64,000 nt of DNA, from assembly GCF_000296775.1 (NCBI RefSeq), contig NZ_AJLE01000010.1:1-64000 (forward strand). Direction: 5' to 3'. The number at the start of each line of letters is the position of its first letter. Position 1 is the stretch's first letter. The DNA is from Sulfurovum sp. AR (GTDB taxonomy: Bacteria; Campylobacterota; Campylobacteria; Campylobacterales; Sulfurovaceae). The notes beneath the pieces were generated by a model. The model worked only from the letters and a program-made list of their open reading frames with translations, was not told where the DNA came from and ran no database searches. Positions 28,842 through 37,829 of this stretch are shown here, piece by piece. Position numbers and translations under genes: made by a program.

Positions 28842-29963
28842 TTGTCAAACACTACTTTGATACTTTTAGGAGCAGGAAGCTCCTCAAGATTTAAAATGAA
28901 GATGAAAAAACAGTGGCTCTATACTGGAGAGATCCCTTTATGGTTACACGTTGCTGAACACTTTGAAAAAAATGCCAATTTTGATCAGATCATCATCGTA
29001 TCCACAAAAGACGAAATAAGTCTGATGAAAAATTTTGCTTCCTATACCTATATTGAAGGGGGCGAAAGTAGACAAGCATCACTCACCAATGCGCTTCAGA
29101 AAGTAACTTCAGAGTATGTACTTGTCAGTGATATCGCTAGGTGCTGTGTCCCTTCAGATATGATACAACGTATCATGGAGTCTAAAGAAAAAGGGGCCTG
29201 CATCGTACCTGTACTCCCTGTCGCAGATACGCTCTATCTTGATGACAGACCTATAGATAGAGACAAAGTAAAGATCATTCAAACCCCTCAACTCTCTGTT
29301 ACTAAAATGCTCAAGAAAGCACTTGAAACTGAAACGATATTCACAGATGACAGTTCTGCGATCGCTTCTCTTGGGGAAAAGGTACATTTTGTGGAAGGCT
29401 CAGTGGATGCGCATAAACTCACCACCATTGAAGATCTGAAAAAACTCTCGTGCATTCAGGCACCTTCAACAAAAACACTCACGGGCTTTGGAATAGATAT
29501 ACATCCTTTTGAAAACAACAAAGAGATGTTCTTATGCGGTGTCAAGATAGATGTCGACTACGGCTTTAAAGCACACAGTGATGGGGATGTTGCCATCCAT
29601 GCTCTGATAGATGCACTTTTAGGTGCTGCAGGCATGGGGGATATTGGTGAACTTTACCCAGATACGGATGAGTCCTATGCCGGAGCAGACTCTAAAGTAT
29701 TACTTCAGGACACCGTAAAAAAGATAACCTCTTTTGGGTATACCATAGGCAATGTAGACCTTACTATCATGGCTGAGGCACCAAAACTACTACCTTATAA
29801 GGAAGAAATGAGAACCACACTTGCTTCCATACTCGGTATTAGGAAAAACTTTGTCAATATCAAAGCTACAACAGCTGAAAAACTTGGCTTTGTAGGACGA
29901 AAAGAAGGTGTGACAGTACATGCCGTAGCAAACTTAACTTATTTGAATTGGAAAAACATATGA
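28842..29963 (+). CDS. ispDF: bifunctional IspD/IspF isoprenoid enzyme
   Basis: The enzyme catalyses two steps of the MEP pathway: the cytidylyltransferase IspD (N-terminal) and the 2,4-cyclodiphosphate synthase IspF (C-terminal). The IspD half begins TTLILLGAGSSSRFKMKMKKQW; the IspF half begins FGIDIHPF with HSDGDVAIHALIDALLGA. The fusion is typical of Campylobacterota. The most likely start is TTG at 28842, because TAGGA lies 6 bases upstream and the IspD fold starts right there (373 residues). An in-frame GTG at 28779 is possible but has no ribosome site. The stop overlaps the next gene by ATGA. Confidence 0.93.
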   Translation: MSNTTLILLGAGSSSRFKMKMKKQWLYTGEIPLWLHVAEHFEKNANFDQIIIVSTKDEISLMKNFASYTYIEGGESRQASLTNALQKVTSEYVLVSDIARCCVPSDMIQRIMESKEKGACIVPVLPVADTLYLDDRPIDRDKVKIIQTPQLSVTKMLKKALETETIFTDDSSAIASLGEKVHFVEGSVDAHKLTTIEDLKKLSCIQAPSTKTLTGFGIDIHPFENNKEMFLCGVKIDVDYGFKAHSDGDVAIHALIDALLGAAGMGDIGELYPDTDESYAGADSKVLLQDTVKKITSFGYTIGNVDLTIMAEAPKLLPYKEEMRTTLASILGIRKNFVNIKATTAEKLGFVGRKEGVTVHAVANLTYLNWKNI

Positions 29964-30841
29964 AAATAATCATTGTAGAAAATGAACTCTATTTGGCACA
30001 AAGTATCGCCTCTAAACTAAATGAAAATGGCTATGTGACTGAGATATTCAGTTCCATTAAAGAGGCCATGAACAGTCAGGGTGATGTCTATCTGCTTTCG
30101 ACAAATTTACCAGGACAGAACACTTCACCGCTTATCAAACAGTTTAAAGACAAGATCATCATTTTGATGGTGAACTATATCAATAATGATACGGTGGGAG
30201 AACCACTGAAACTGGGTGCAAAAGACTATATCGTTAAACCATTTATGTTAGAAGACCTCATGCGTAAGATAGAGCATTATAAAGAGTACCAGTCACTGAA
30301 ACGACAAACCTCTTTATACCAAGAGTATATGGAAAATCTTCTTCAGGATATTGAGACAAGTTTTGATATAGAGCAGATCACTACACCGCTTGTCATAGAG
30401 ACAAACTATCAAAGACTTGTAGATAAGATCGTGTTTGAACATGCAAGACAAACAAACACCCTGCTTAGATTTATCCCTTTAAGTGATAAGAACTGGAAGG
30501 AGAAGATACAAAGCAGCAGTCATTCTTCTCTCCTTTATATTACTGAGATCCATCAACTCAAGAAGACAGACAAAGAAGCGCTGCTGGAGATGTTGAAGGA
30601 TTATGATTTCATTTTATGCAGTACCACAGAATTGGAGTCTGATTTCGAGACCATTACGCTTAACACAGACTCTAAACTCTATGACCAAAATGAGATCTTG
30701 ACCATTGATGACTATGTCAAATTCATTGTAAACAGTTTTCAATACAAATTTCCGGATACAGAACTCTCTAAAAAATTGGGGATCTCAAGAAAAAGTTTAT
30801 GGGAGAAAAGGAAGAAATATGGTCTATTCAAAAAGAAATAA
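29960..30841 (+). CDS. HP1021/Cj1608 (CemR)-type atypical response regulator
   Basis: This is an orphan response regulator of 293 residues known in Campylobacterota as HP1021 or Cj1608/CemR, a regulator of energy metabolism and redox stress. Recognition rests on its size, its C-terminal helix-turn-helix (LSKKLGISRKSLWEKRKKYG) and its place directly after ispDF and before the sulfurylase-like gene, the same order as in Campylobacter. The receiver domain is degenerate: the acidic pair is E7/N8, and serine 47 stands where the phosphorylated aspartate should be, while Lys93 is kept. It therefore probably works without phosphorylation. Confidence 0.85.
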   Translation: MKIIIVENELYLAQSIASKLNENGYVTEIFSSIKEAMNSQGDVYLLSTNLPGQNTSPLIKQFKDKIIILMVNYINNDTVGEPLKLGAKDYIVKPFMLEDLMRKIEHYKEYQSLKRQTSLYQEYMENLLQDIETSFDIEQITTPLVIETNYQRLVDKIVFEHARQTNTLLRFIPLSDKNWKEKIQSSSHSSLLYITEIHQLKKTDKEALLEMLKDYDFILCSTTELESDFETITLNTDSKLYDQNEILTIDDYVKFIVNSFQYKFPDTELSKKLGISRKSLWEKRKKYGLFKKK

Positions 30842-32009
30842 ATCACTCTATATAGATACTGAGGCCCTTTCTACTCTGGCCTTGGTGAAGGCAGGACTTA
30901 TCTCTCCGGTAGAAAGGCTGATGAACAAAGCAGAAGCGCAGAATGTCGATGAGACCAAAATGTACAAAGGGGTACCTTTCCCATTTTCTTTTATCCTTGC
31001 ACCACAAGGTAAAAAAAACCATCAAACCCTGCAGACTCTGAAAAAAGATGAGATCGTTTCACTCATCAATGATGGGAATATAGTAGGTGAACTGATAGTG
31101 GAAGAGACATTTGAAGTCGATCCTGTACAGCGTCTACAAAATATCTATGGTACTGCAGATACGACACACCCAGGTGTAAGAAATACCATATCCAGACTAG
31201 GTAAAATAGCTGTATCCGGGGAGTATACTGTCACCTACCCACTGATAGAAGACAATATGAAGCGTATCAGAAACATGATCACAAAGACAGGTGCTAAGCA
31301 TATCTCATCTATGATGCTTGCAGCGAACCCTTTAAACCGTGCGCACGAAAGAATGATCCGTGAGGCTATCACTAATTCCGATCTCCTTGTGATCTTCTTA
31401 CGTAAACCTTTTACCTCTGAAGGTCTTCGTTATGACATACGCCATAATGCCCTCACTACGTTTGTGGATAACTTTTTACCACGCAATAAAGTTATCATCA
31501 TTCCATTTGAAAACACTTATATCTTTGCAGGGTATAATGAGCTCATTTTAGATGCACTTTTAGCGAAGAATTATGGATGTAACCAGCTGGTCATGGGTAA
31601 AAACCATGGTGGACTGGGTCTGTATTATGATAAAAACCGTCTCAGCTCTGTCTTTGACCGTTGCCAGGATATCAATATAGAGATCAAAACCATCGATGAG
31701 CTTGTTTATTGTGACACATGTAAAACACTCGTCAGTACACGAACCTGTCCTCATGGGCAACATCACCATGTACATTATGACTCTGCATCCATCATGAAGC
31801 TCATACAGGCAGGACTCATTCCTCCTTCTATCCTGGTCAGAAAAGAGGTCTCTGCAAATATCCTTGCAGCGCTTTTACCTGACAGATTTGAGAACCTGCA
31901 AGAGATGCATTACTCTTTGATGCCTGGTTCAGGTCTCTTGGAACAGCAGAGTGAGGAACAGTTTTATCTGAAACTCATCGAACTCTATCAGACATCATCA
32001 TTGACATAA
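30819..32009 (+). CDS. ATP-sulfurylase-like protein with altered active site
   Basis: The 396-residue protein has the fold order of sulfate adenylyltransferase: an N-terminal PUA-like part and a catalytic part. A zinc-site pattern of three cysteines and a histidine (288-303) is also present, as in Zn-type ATP sulfurylases. The active-site motifs differ from the usual ones. QTRNPxHRAHE reads LAANPLNRAHE (168-177), losing Gln, Arg and the first His, and GRDHAG reads GKNHGG (260-265). It may not be a normal sulfurylase. The start overlaps the regulator gene by 23 bases with a GGAAGAAA ribosome site. The same gene pair exists in Campylobacter. Confidence 0.75.
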   Translation: MVYSKRNKSLYIDTEALSTLALVKAGLISPVERLMNKAEAQNVDETKMYKGVPFPFSFILAPQGKKNHQTLQTLKKDEIVSLINDGNIVGELIVEETFEVDPVQRLQNIYGTADTTHPGVRNTISRLGKIAVSGEYTVTYPLIEDNMKRIRNMITKTGAKHISSMMLAANPLNRAHERMIREAITNSDLLVIFLRKPFTSEGLRYDIRHNALTTFVDNFLPRNKVIIIPFENTYIFAGYNELILDALLAKNYGCNQLVMGKNHGGLGLYYDKNRLSSVFDRCQDINIEIKTIDELVYCDTCKTLVSTRTCPHGQHHHVHYDSASIMKLIQAGLIPPSILVRKEVSANILAALLPDRFENLQEMHYSLMPGSGLLEQQSEEQFYLKLIELYQTSSLT

Positions 32010-32022
32010 AACAGGGGATCTC

Positions 32023-32514
32023 ATGACAATACAAAAGCTTTTTCTCACATTCTTTGGTGCAGGACTTAGCCCCAAAGCACCTGGTACAGTAGGTTCATTG
32101 GCTTCGCTTCCTGTAGGCCTAGCACTGCTTTACTACTTTGGGTTGGAAACACTTTTTATGTTGACACTCGCCATTACCATTATAGGTATCTTTGAAGTGA
32201 ATAAATATGAACAAAAAACAGGTATCCATGACCACCAACAGATCGTTATAGATGAAACAGCAGGTATGTGGCTTAGCCTTATGATCGCCTATTCAACGGC
32301 TGTGACAATGCACTATCCTTATGCAGTACTCTTAGCCATTGTATTCAGTTTTGCGGCATTTCGTCTTTTTGACATCTGGAAACCCTCAACGATAGGCTGG
32401 ATAGACAGAGAGCTTAAAGGTGGTCTGGGAGTGATGCTTGATGATGTATTGGCGGGGATCGCCGGTGGATTTTTAAGTGCTGCAATACTGATGGCGATTG
32501 AGAAACTGATTTAA
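32023..32514 (+). CDS. pgpA: phosphatidylglycerophosphatase A
   Basis: PgpA removes the phosphate from phosphatidylglycerophosphate in phospholipid synthesis. It is an inner-membrane protein of 163 residues with about four hydrophobic segments. Family motifs GAGLSPKAPGTVGSLASLP at the N-terminus and VIDETAGMW (about 84) are present, and DIWKP and DDVLAGI appear later. It closes the ispDF-regulator-sulfurylase-pgpA run, which is conserved in Campylobacter. Its stop overlaps the end of the convergent metalloprotease-like gene by four bases. Confidence 0.92.
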   Translation: MTIQKLFLTFFGAGLSPKAPGTVGSLASLPVGLALLYYFGLETLFMLTLAITIIGIFEVNKYEQKTGIHDHQQIVIDETAGMWLSLMIAYSTAVTMHYPYAVLLAIVFSFAAFRLFDIWKPSTIGWIDRELKGGLGVMLDDVLAGIAGGFLSAAILMAIEKLI

Positions 32515-33194
32515 ACGTCTCTTTTCCCTCTGCGCCATCCCCTCTTTACGCGTTTCTTCTGCGTATTTGGAAATGCTTCAAAGAACATCCCTATTACCGC
32601 TGAGATCATGATCAAGTAGGCTATAAACCTTGTCAAACTCGCGATCAAAGACTCATAGGCCAAAAGTCCCATAGTACTGAGCATATAATGAAAATCATGA
32701 ATCGCATCTACACCTAAAAAAGATTTATATGCCGGAAGTATACGGCCTTCATGTGCTGTAGAGAGATACAAGGCTGTATATTGAAGAGAGAAACCCACAA
32801 AGAAGAGTGCTATCAGTGCGGCAAAGAGGTTACCTCTTCTATAGTAATAATAGGCGATCAATCCAGGGAAAAGCAACTGGAATATCGTTCCATTGGCCAT
32901 AGTAAGAAACTCTGGACAAGGCAAGATGTAGCAGACACCATGTCCCGCTTCATGCACAATACCCAAAGTCTGATTGGCTACAAAAAAGTAAAGGGTAAAT
33001 ATCCTCTGTGCCCAAGAGTCACTCTGTGCATAACCAGGTTCCCATGGTGCATAATGGGGGAAGAGCAGAAGAAATGCAACAAAAATCCCTAATGTGACCC
33101 TCTTTGCCACTGTTTTGGAGTGCAAAGAAGATGCTGACTGCTCTCGCTCATCATGATCGTAATGTAAATGTTTAAAAGGATTTTTGTCAGGCAT
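32511..33194 (-). CDS. membrane protein with HEAGH metalloprotease-like motif
   Basis: I do not recognise a family name. The 227-residue protein has a basic, His-rich cytosolic start, then about five to six membrane segments and a strongly basic tail. His81-Glu-x-x-His85 (HEAGH) at the end of a membrane segment is the zinc-protease HExxH signature, so it may be an intramembrane metallopeptidase-like protein related in shape to M50. I see no clear second-ligand motif (NPDG in M50). Its start overlaps the end of the downstream GTPase by 8 bases, suggesting one operon. Confidence 0.7.
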   Translation of the reverse strand: MPDKNPFKHLHYDHDEREQSASSLHSKTVAKRVTLGIFVAFLLLFPHYAPWEPGYAQSDSWAQRIFTLYFFVANQTLGIVHEAGHGVCYILPCPEFLTMANGTIFQLLFPGLIAYYYYRRGNLFAALIALFFVGFSLQYTALYLSTAHEGRILPAYKSFLGVDAIHDFHYMLSTMGLLAYESLIASLTRFIAYLIMISAVIGMFFEAFPNTQKKRVKRGWRRGKRDV

Positions 33195-34602
33195 CGATCA
33201 AACGCTTTAATATCTGCTTGATGAGCGTTTCATACGCTTTGAGTTCTTCTGCTTCCAAAGCACTTCCTGAACGGAATTTTTTATGGTATTTCTCTAAAGC
33301 GTTCCTTGATGTGTCATCCAACCATCTCTCTTTAAATGTCTGATCCATTTCCATATCGAACACTTCTCTTTTGGCATGGGAAGTCTGTGCAACCTTCATG
33401 GTGTGGTAGATCGCACGTCCCAGTAAGATATAAGGGAAATTCCTATTTTCCATAGGCCCCATCTCTAAGTAGTGTTTACCCATTGTTTGACCCAGAACTT
33501 TTACTTCGGAAAGTTCATTAAAACCCAAATACGCACCTGCACCACCTATCAATGCCCCTATGGCTCCACCCAAAAGAAGTGTATGCCCCGCAAAAAGCAG
33601 GTCGATACCTGCACCCGTGATGGCACCTGAGGTCATACCTGTAATGAGAAGCTCTTTACGTGTCAAACCAAACACAGAAGCTGTCTCTTCAGAAAAAAGG
33701 TCCAACCCTTCAAATGTTAACACTTTCTCTTTTTTTTGAAGGTGACCATGGTTCCAGATATCTTCGATATCCTTTTGTGCTGCAACTTCTAGCTCCCGTA
33801 ACCGGTCTTTATAGTTACTTTCTATCTTATATCTCTCTTGTTCACTGGCCTCAGGGGCATAAAAAGGGAGTTTCTCTACAGCAGTGACAGATTCATACAC
33901 CAATCTCGCAATGAGTGTTGCACTACGTTCAAGCATTTGTTCCTGGTACTGTTTAAAAAGTTTGATCGATGTTTTGAGTGGAGCTATCCACTCTTCTTTA
34001 AGCTGAGCCATACTCTCAAGTATACTCATATGCTGTTCAAAGTTGGTCTGCATAGGATTAAAGGTACGTACCATCTTGAAATAGTGTTCCAGTGCCTTCT
34101 TCCACTCTTCACTATAATCCATCTCATCAATATGGTTGATCAGTGCCATAGATGGTTGTCCTGTCCAGCGAAGAATTTCCATTTCGGTTTCGTACTCTTC
34201 ACCATAGGGTTGTGAACCATCCACCACATAAATGATACCTGCACCGTCCATAATAGGTTCAAGAAGTTCTATTTCATCATGGAAATGTTCATTTTCTCTA
34301 TGTGTATCGATAAATGCCTGTACCACTTCATGTTTCTTATTTGCAGGCACATCATGTTGCTTTAACCATGCCAGTACTCTTCGTGCTCTTTGAAAACCTG
34401 GTGTATCAAAAAGTTCATAGAGAACCTTTCCATCTACCGTTAAAGGGAAGGAGCGTTTTTTTGTGGTGGTCCCAGGTGTATCAGATATCTGTACTGTGTC
34501 ATCCAGTGCCAAAGCTGAAACGATGGAGCTCTTACCCTTGTTCGGGTGTCCAACGACCGCAAATTTAGGGTGAGAAAAATCGATCTCTCTACGACCCGGC
34601 AT
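33187..34602 (-). CDS. Era-like GTPase with DUF3482 C-terminus
   Basis: This is a P-loop GTPase of about 471 residues. The G1 motif GHPNKGKSS (18-26) is followed by DTPGTTTKK, FDTPGF and NHIDEMD in the G2, G3 and G4 positions. A C-terminal DUF3482-type region contains a glycine-rich hydrophobic stretch (about 328-362: TGAGIDLLFAG and GGAIGALIGGAGAYLG), which suggests membrane insertion or attachment. I start at the ATG at 34602; a start 15 bases earlier is possible. It overlaps the DUF2868 gene by 14 bases. The DUF3482-DUF2868 pairing is known in other proteobacteria, but its function is not known to me. Confidence 0.82.
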   Translation of the reverse strand: MPGRREIDFSHPKFAVVGHPNKGKSSIVSALALDDTVQISDTPGTTTKKRSFPLTVDGKVLYELFDTPGFQRARRVLAWLKQHDVPANKKHEVVQAFIDTHRENEHFHDEIELLEPIMDGAGIIYVVDGSQPYGEEYETEMEILRWTGQPSMALINHIDEMDYSEEWKKALEHYFKMVRTFNPMQTNFEQHMSILESMAQLKEEWIAPLKTSIKLFKQYQEQMLERSATLIARLVYESVTAVEKLPFYAPEASEQERYKIESNYKDRLRELEVAAQKDIEDIWNHGHLQKKEKVLTFEGLDLFSEETASVFGLTRKELLITGMTSGAITGAGIDLLFAGHTLLLGGAIGALIGGAGAYLGFNELSEVKVLGQTMGKHYLEMGPMENRNFPYILLGRAIYHTMKVAQTSHAKREVFDMEMDQTFKERWLDDTSRNALEKYHKKFRSGSALEAEELKAYETLIKQILKRLIDA

Positions 34603-36016
34603 GAAGCACCTCCACACCCTGTACTTGAGTATCAGATCTTTTTAACCACACTTTCGTCTCTCCGAGCATAGAGAGTTTATTTTCCCATATATCTATCTCT
34701 TTCGTAGATGCATCATAATGATGCTCTGCAGTACCTATAGGTACCACTACGACTTTATCAACTTTTCGGGTCAATTCACTAAGATAGTCTACAAAATCCA
34801 GTGTTGGGGGCTCCCAAGCTTTCACAAACAAAAGTATTTCACCATGACTTTTAAAAACGATCTCCATATCTTCTTCAAGACTATTTGTTCCTCCAACTTC
34901 ATCATGTGCAGGTGCGATGATCTTCAATCTTTCACCCAACACCAAAAGTGTATTATGCGGTATAGCCCATCCTTGGATCCCATCATAAGAGGCATCTAAT
35001 CTATTGACGATCTGACTATAGTGTCCCTCCTCTGTAATGAATACTTTTTCACTTTGATCTGCATGTGTAGAGATGATAGGTTCATTGATCTCTCTGAGTA
35101 GTTTTGACGTTCCATGTAATGTTAAAAGCGATTGTTTGATTGCAGCGTTCAATCCAAAAGAAGCAAGGATTAAAATCCCAAAACGTAGAAAAACAGCATA
35201 AAAGAGGGTAGAAAAAGCCAAAAACTTCCACCACTCTCCAAGCTGTGATGCATGTGAGATCATCTCTTCATTCAGCGTAGCACCCAGTCTGAAATATTGA
35301 CTCTGCTCTAGGAGTTCAAGTGACGGCACGGCTGATGGTACCAACTCTCTCCATGGAAATGCTATAGTATGTAAAAAATCATGAAATTCCTCTGAAGAGA
35401 TATGTAAAGTTGTACTCCACGCAAAGGCGATATCCTTGGTCACGATCACACCCAACAGTGCCAAGAGTAACCCAAGTGAAAAAAACAGAATGATGATCTG
35501 TGAACGTTTAATGATAATCCAGTTTGCAAGCAAAGGATTGATCTTTAAATTTTTGATCTGCCCTTGTACCCTGCCAGGTAAAAAGCCCAAAATCTTTTCC
35601 ATCCAAAAAGCAGGTGAAAGATGTATCAGAACATTCTCAGCTTTCCTGGCCCTAAGCATTGCAAAAATTGTTAGCGACATACTAAAGAGAGGAAGGAAAA
35701 CAGCTACAGCCATAAAATAGATGACATTGACCGGTGCATCACCATTGTAGGAGAGCAGAGCCACACCCGTTAATAAACCCAAAACAAATACGATCACTAC
35801 AAGCGTAAAGGTAATCCTGTACAAATAAGAAGAAAAAATGTCAGACAAAAGCGGTTTTTTCAACCTCTCTTGATGCTTCTCACTCCATGTTAAAAGTTGT
35901 TCAATAGGTTTATGTTTCAACATCACATGGGTTAACCCAAAAGCACGGTTCTCTTCTTGTGTAGCAGGTTCTAAAACCAATAGTTCATAAAGATTTACAT
36001 ACGATTTTATATTCAT
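34589..36016 (-). CDS. DUF2868-type membrane protein
   Basis: This is a 475-residue membrane protein that travels with the DUF3482 GTPase in several proteobacteria. It has two pairs of membrane segments (about 66-90 and 98-118, then 172-196), a further one (about 262-282), and a cytosolic C-terminal domain of about 170 residues. The latter contains VLGERLKIIAPAHDEVGGTN and a P-loop-like region is absent. The coding pair overlaps by 14 bases. The partner relation suggests that it anchors or regulates the GTPase. I know of no experiment that defines its role. Confidence 0.75.
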   Translation of the reverse strand: MNIKSYVNLYELLVLEPATQEENRAFGLTHVMLKHKPIEQLLTWSEKHQERLKKPLLSDIFSSYLYRITFTLVVIVFVLGLLTGVALLSYNGDAPVNVIYFMAVAVFLPLFSMSLTIFAMLRARKAENVLIHLSPAFWMEKILGFLPGRVQGQIKNLKINPLLANWIIIKRSQIIILFFSLGLLLALLGVIVTKDIAFAWSTTLHISSEEFHDFLHTIAFPWRELVPSAVPSLELLEQSQYFRLGATLNEEMISHASQLGEWWKFLAFSTLFYAVFLRFGILILASFGLNAAIKQSLLTLHGTSKLLREINEPIISTHADQSEKVFITEEGHYSQIVNRLDASYDGIQGWAIPHNTLLVLGERLKIIAPAHDEVGGTNSLEEDMEIVFKSHGEILLFVKAWEPPTLDFVDYLSELTRKVDKVVVVPIGTAEHHYDASTKEIDIWENKLSMLGETKVWLKRSDTQVQGVEVLHAGS

Positions 36017-36022
36017 CTATTG

Positions 36023-37294
36023 CTAATTCTCAGGACAACCATAAATAAGGCATCTCAATTGCTCTTTGTATTGCTCATGGTCATAATGCTCTACCCTCGC
36101 AACACCCTCTTCAAAGGCAGCTTTTGCTACGGCTGAAGCCACCCATACCAAAGCTTCCTTATTAAAAGGCAAAGGGATAATATGCTCTTTCCCGTAAGTG
36201 ATACTGTCATTATGATAGGCAGTCTTAACATAGTCAGGCACAGGCTCTTTTGCTAAAGTAGCCAGTGCTTTAGCTGCTGCCATTTTCATCCCTTCCGTGA
36301 TCTTCTTCGCATGTACATCCAATGCACCTCTGAAGATAAAAGGGAACCCCAATACATTGTTGATCTGATTTGGATAATCAGAACGTCCTGTTCCCATGAT
36401 CACATCATCACGTGCCTCCATCACCTCGGACGGCAAAATTTCAGGTACGGGATTTGCCAAAGCGAAGATAATAGGTTCAGGTGCCATTTTGGCTACCATC
36501 TCCTTGCTCAATGCCCCTGCGACACTCAAACCTAAAAACATATCAGCGTTCTCTATCGCATCATCAAGTGTCTTAGCTTCTGTATCTATGGCAAAAGGTG
36601 CTTTATAGTCATTCAAGTCCGTTCTTTCCTTGCTAAGAACCCCTCTACTGTCACACATAACAATATTTTTGACACCTAGACGTTTATACATTTTTGCACA
36701 TGAGATACCTGCAGCACCTGCACCGTTGACTACGATTTTGATCTCTTCGACTTTTTTACCTGTCAACTCAAGTACATTCATTAAACCTGCAGTTGTGATG
36801 ATAGCAGTCCCGTGTTGGTCATCATGGAACACTGGAATATCAAGTACTTCTTGTAACTTTTTTTCTATCTCAAAACATTGAGGGGCTTTAATGTCTTCAA
36901 GGTTGATCCCTCCAAAAGTAGGAGAGATCGCTTTACAGGTTGTGACGATCTCATCTACGGTATGTACATCCAGTTCTATATCAAACGCATCTACATTCGC
37001 AAATTTTTTAAAAAGTACTGATTTCCCTTCCATGACAGGTTTGGATGCGAGAGGTCCAATATTCCCTAATCCAAGTACTGCTGTACCATCAGAGATCACT
37101 GCCACTAGATTGGAGCGATTGGTATATTCAAAAGAGAGATTTTCATCTTTTGCGATTTCAAGACAGGGTATCGCTACACCAGGGGTGTAGGCAAGTGAGA
37201 GTTCATGTTGGGTATCACAAGGTTTCGTAAGGTCTATACTTATCTTCCCTTTCTTATGATATGCTAATACTTCTTCTTTTTTGAGTTCAGACAT
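36023..37294 (-). CDS. malic enzyme (oxaloacetate-decarboxylating malate dehydrogenase)
   Basis: The enzyme converts malate to pyruvate and CO2 with reduction of NAD(P)+. The 423-residue short-form protein (no PTA domain) has SLAYTPGVA near 34, SDGTAVLGLGNIGP, the metal region HDDQHGTA (about 156-163) and an NAD(P)-binding VNGAGAAGISCAK. Start at the ATG at 37294, with TAAGGT upstream. It is likely to feed pyruvate or NADPH to biosynthesis and may balance the reductive TCA cycle. The cofactor cannot be fixed by eye. Confidence 0.9.
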   Translation of the reverse strand: MSELKKEEVLAYHKKGKISIDLTKPCDTQHELSLAYTPGVAIPCLEIAKDENLSFEYTNRSNLVAVISDGTAVLGLGNIGPLASKPVMEGKSVLFKKFANVDAFDIELDVHTVDEIVTTCKAISPTFGGINLEDIKAPQCFEIEKKLQEVLDIPVFHDDQHGTAIITTAGLMNVLELTGKKVEEIKIVVNGAGAAGISCAKMYKRLGVKNIVMCDSRGVLSKERTDLNDYKAPFAIDTEAKTLDDAIENADMFLGLSVAGALSKEMVAKMAPEPIIFALANPVPEILPSEVMEARDDVIMGTGRSDYPNQINNVLGFPFIFRGALDVHAKKITEGMKMAAAKALATLAKEPVPDYVKTAYHNDSITYGKEHIIPLPFNKEALVWVASAVAKAAFEEGVARVEHYDHEQYKEQLRCLIYGCPEN

Positions 37295-37355
37295 AGTGTA
37301 CCTTACAATTTCAAGATAATCTATTATACTCAAAGTATGATAAGGGCAACTCTAA

Positions 37356-37829
37356 TTATTCCGGGAAATACTCTTCTATGATTTGAGGGAAAAGTTTCAT
37401 TGTTTTTCTGGCCTTGTCTATCTTAGGCTGAAATACTTCTGCAGAGTTTGGAAATTTTGTCATACATTCTGTATAGATAGCAATTTTATCTTCCATATGT
37501 GCTTCAAGTGCATCAAGTACAGCTTGCATATTCTCTCTGCTTGTTGCAAACTTCATGAGTAACTCAAACATACGCTTACGTGGATGGATCGCCATAGAAT
37601 CGCCCGCAGCAAGTGCGATATCTTTAATATCCCATCTTGAGATATAAATACCACTTACATGCGGAGCGATAAGCTTTGCATAAAGGGCTTCTGTATAGGA
37701 AGGATAGTCTTTAAGGTCTACTTCTTCATCCGCAGCGCATTGTCCATCAGGACCAAATGCCGGGTTCCCGTTAAAATTTTTCTCATTAAAGTTTTCAAAT
37801 TCTTTTCTTAAATCGTCTATATCTCTCAT
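37356..37829 (-). CDS. unknown soluble protein at the end of the Mo-enzyme accessory operon
   Basis: I do not recognise this family. The 157-residue protein has no signal peptide, few hydrophobic stretches and mostly predicted helix. It has two cysteines, one at about 31 and one at about 122. It overlaps the upstream gene by ATGA and sits in a unit with a TorD-like chaperone and a multi-cluster ferredoxin. A role in maturation or electron supply of the molybdoenzyme is inference from that context. Confidence 0.65.
   Translation of the reverse strand: MRDIDDLRKEFENFNEKNFNGNPAFGPDGQCAADEEVDLKDYPSYTEALYAKLIAPHVSGIYISRWDIKDIALAAGDSMAIHPRKRMFELLMKFATSRENMQAVLDALEAHMEDKIAIYTECMTKFPNSAEVFQPKIDKARKTMKLFPQIIEEYFPE

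Noticed and set aside
29154-29387. 77-residue minus-strand frame within ispDF
   Set aside because: Antisense to strong coding in ispDF; no start context.
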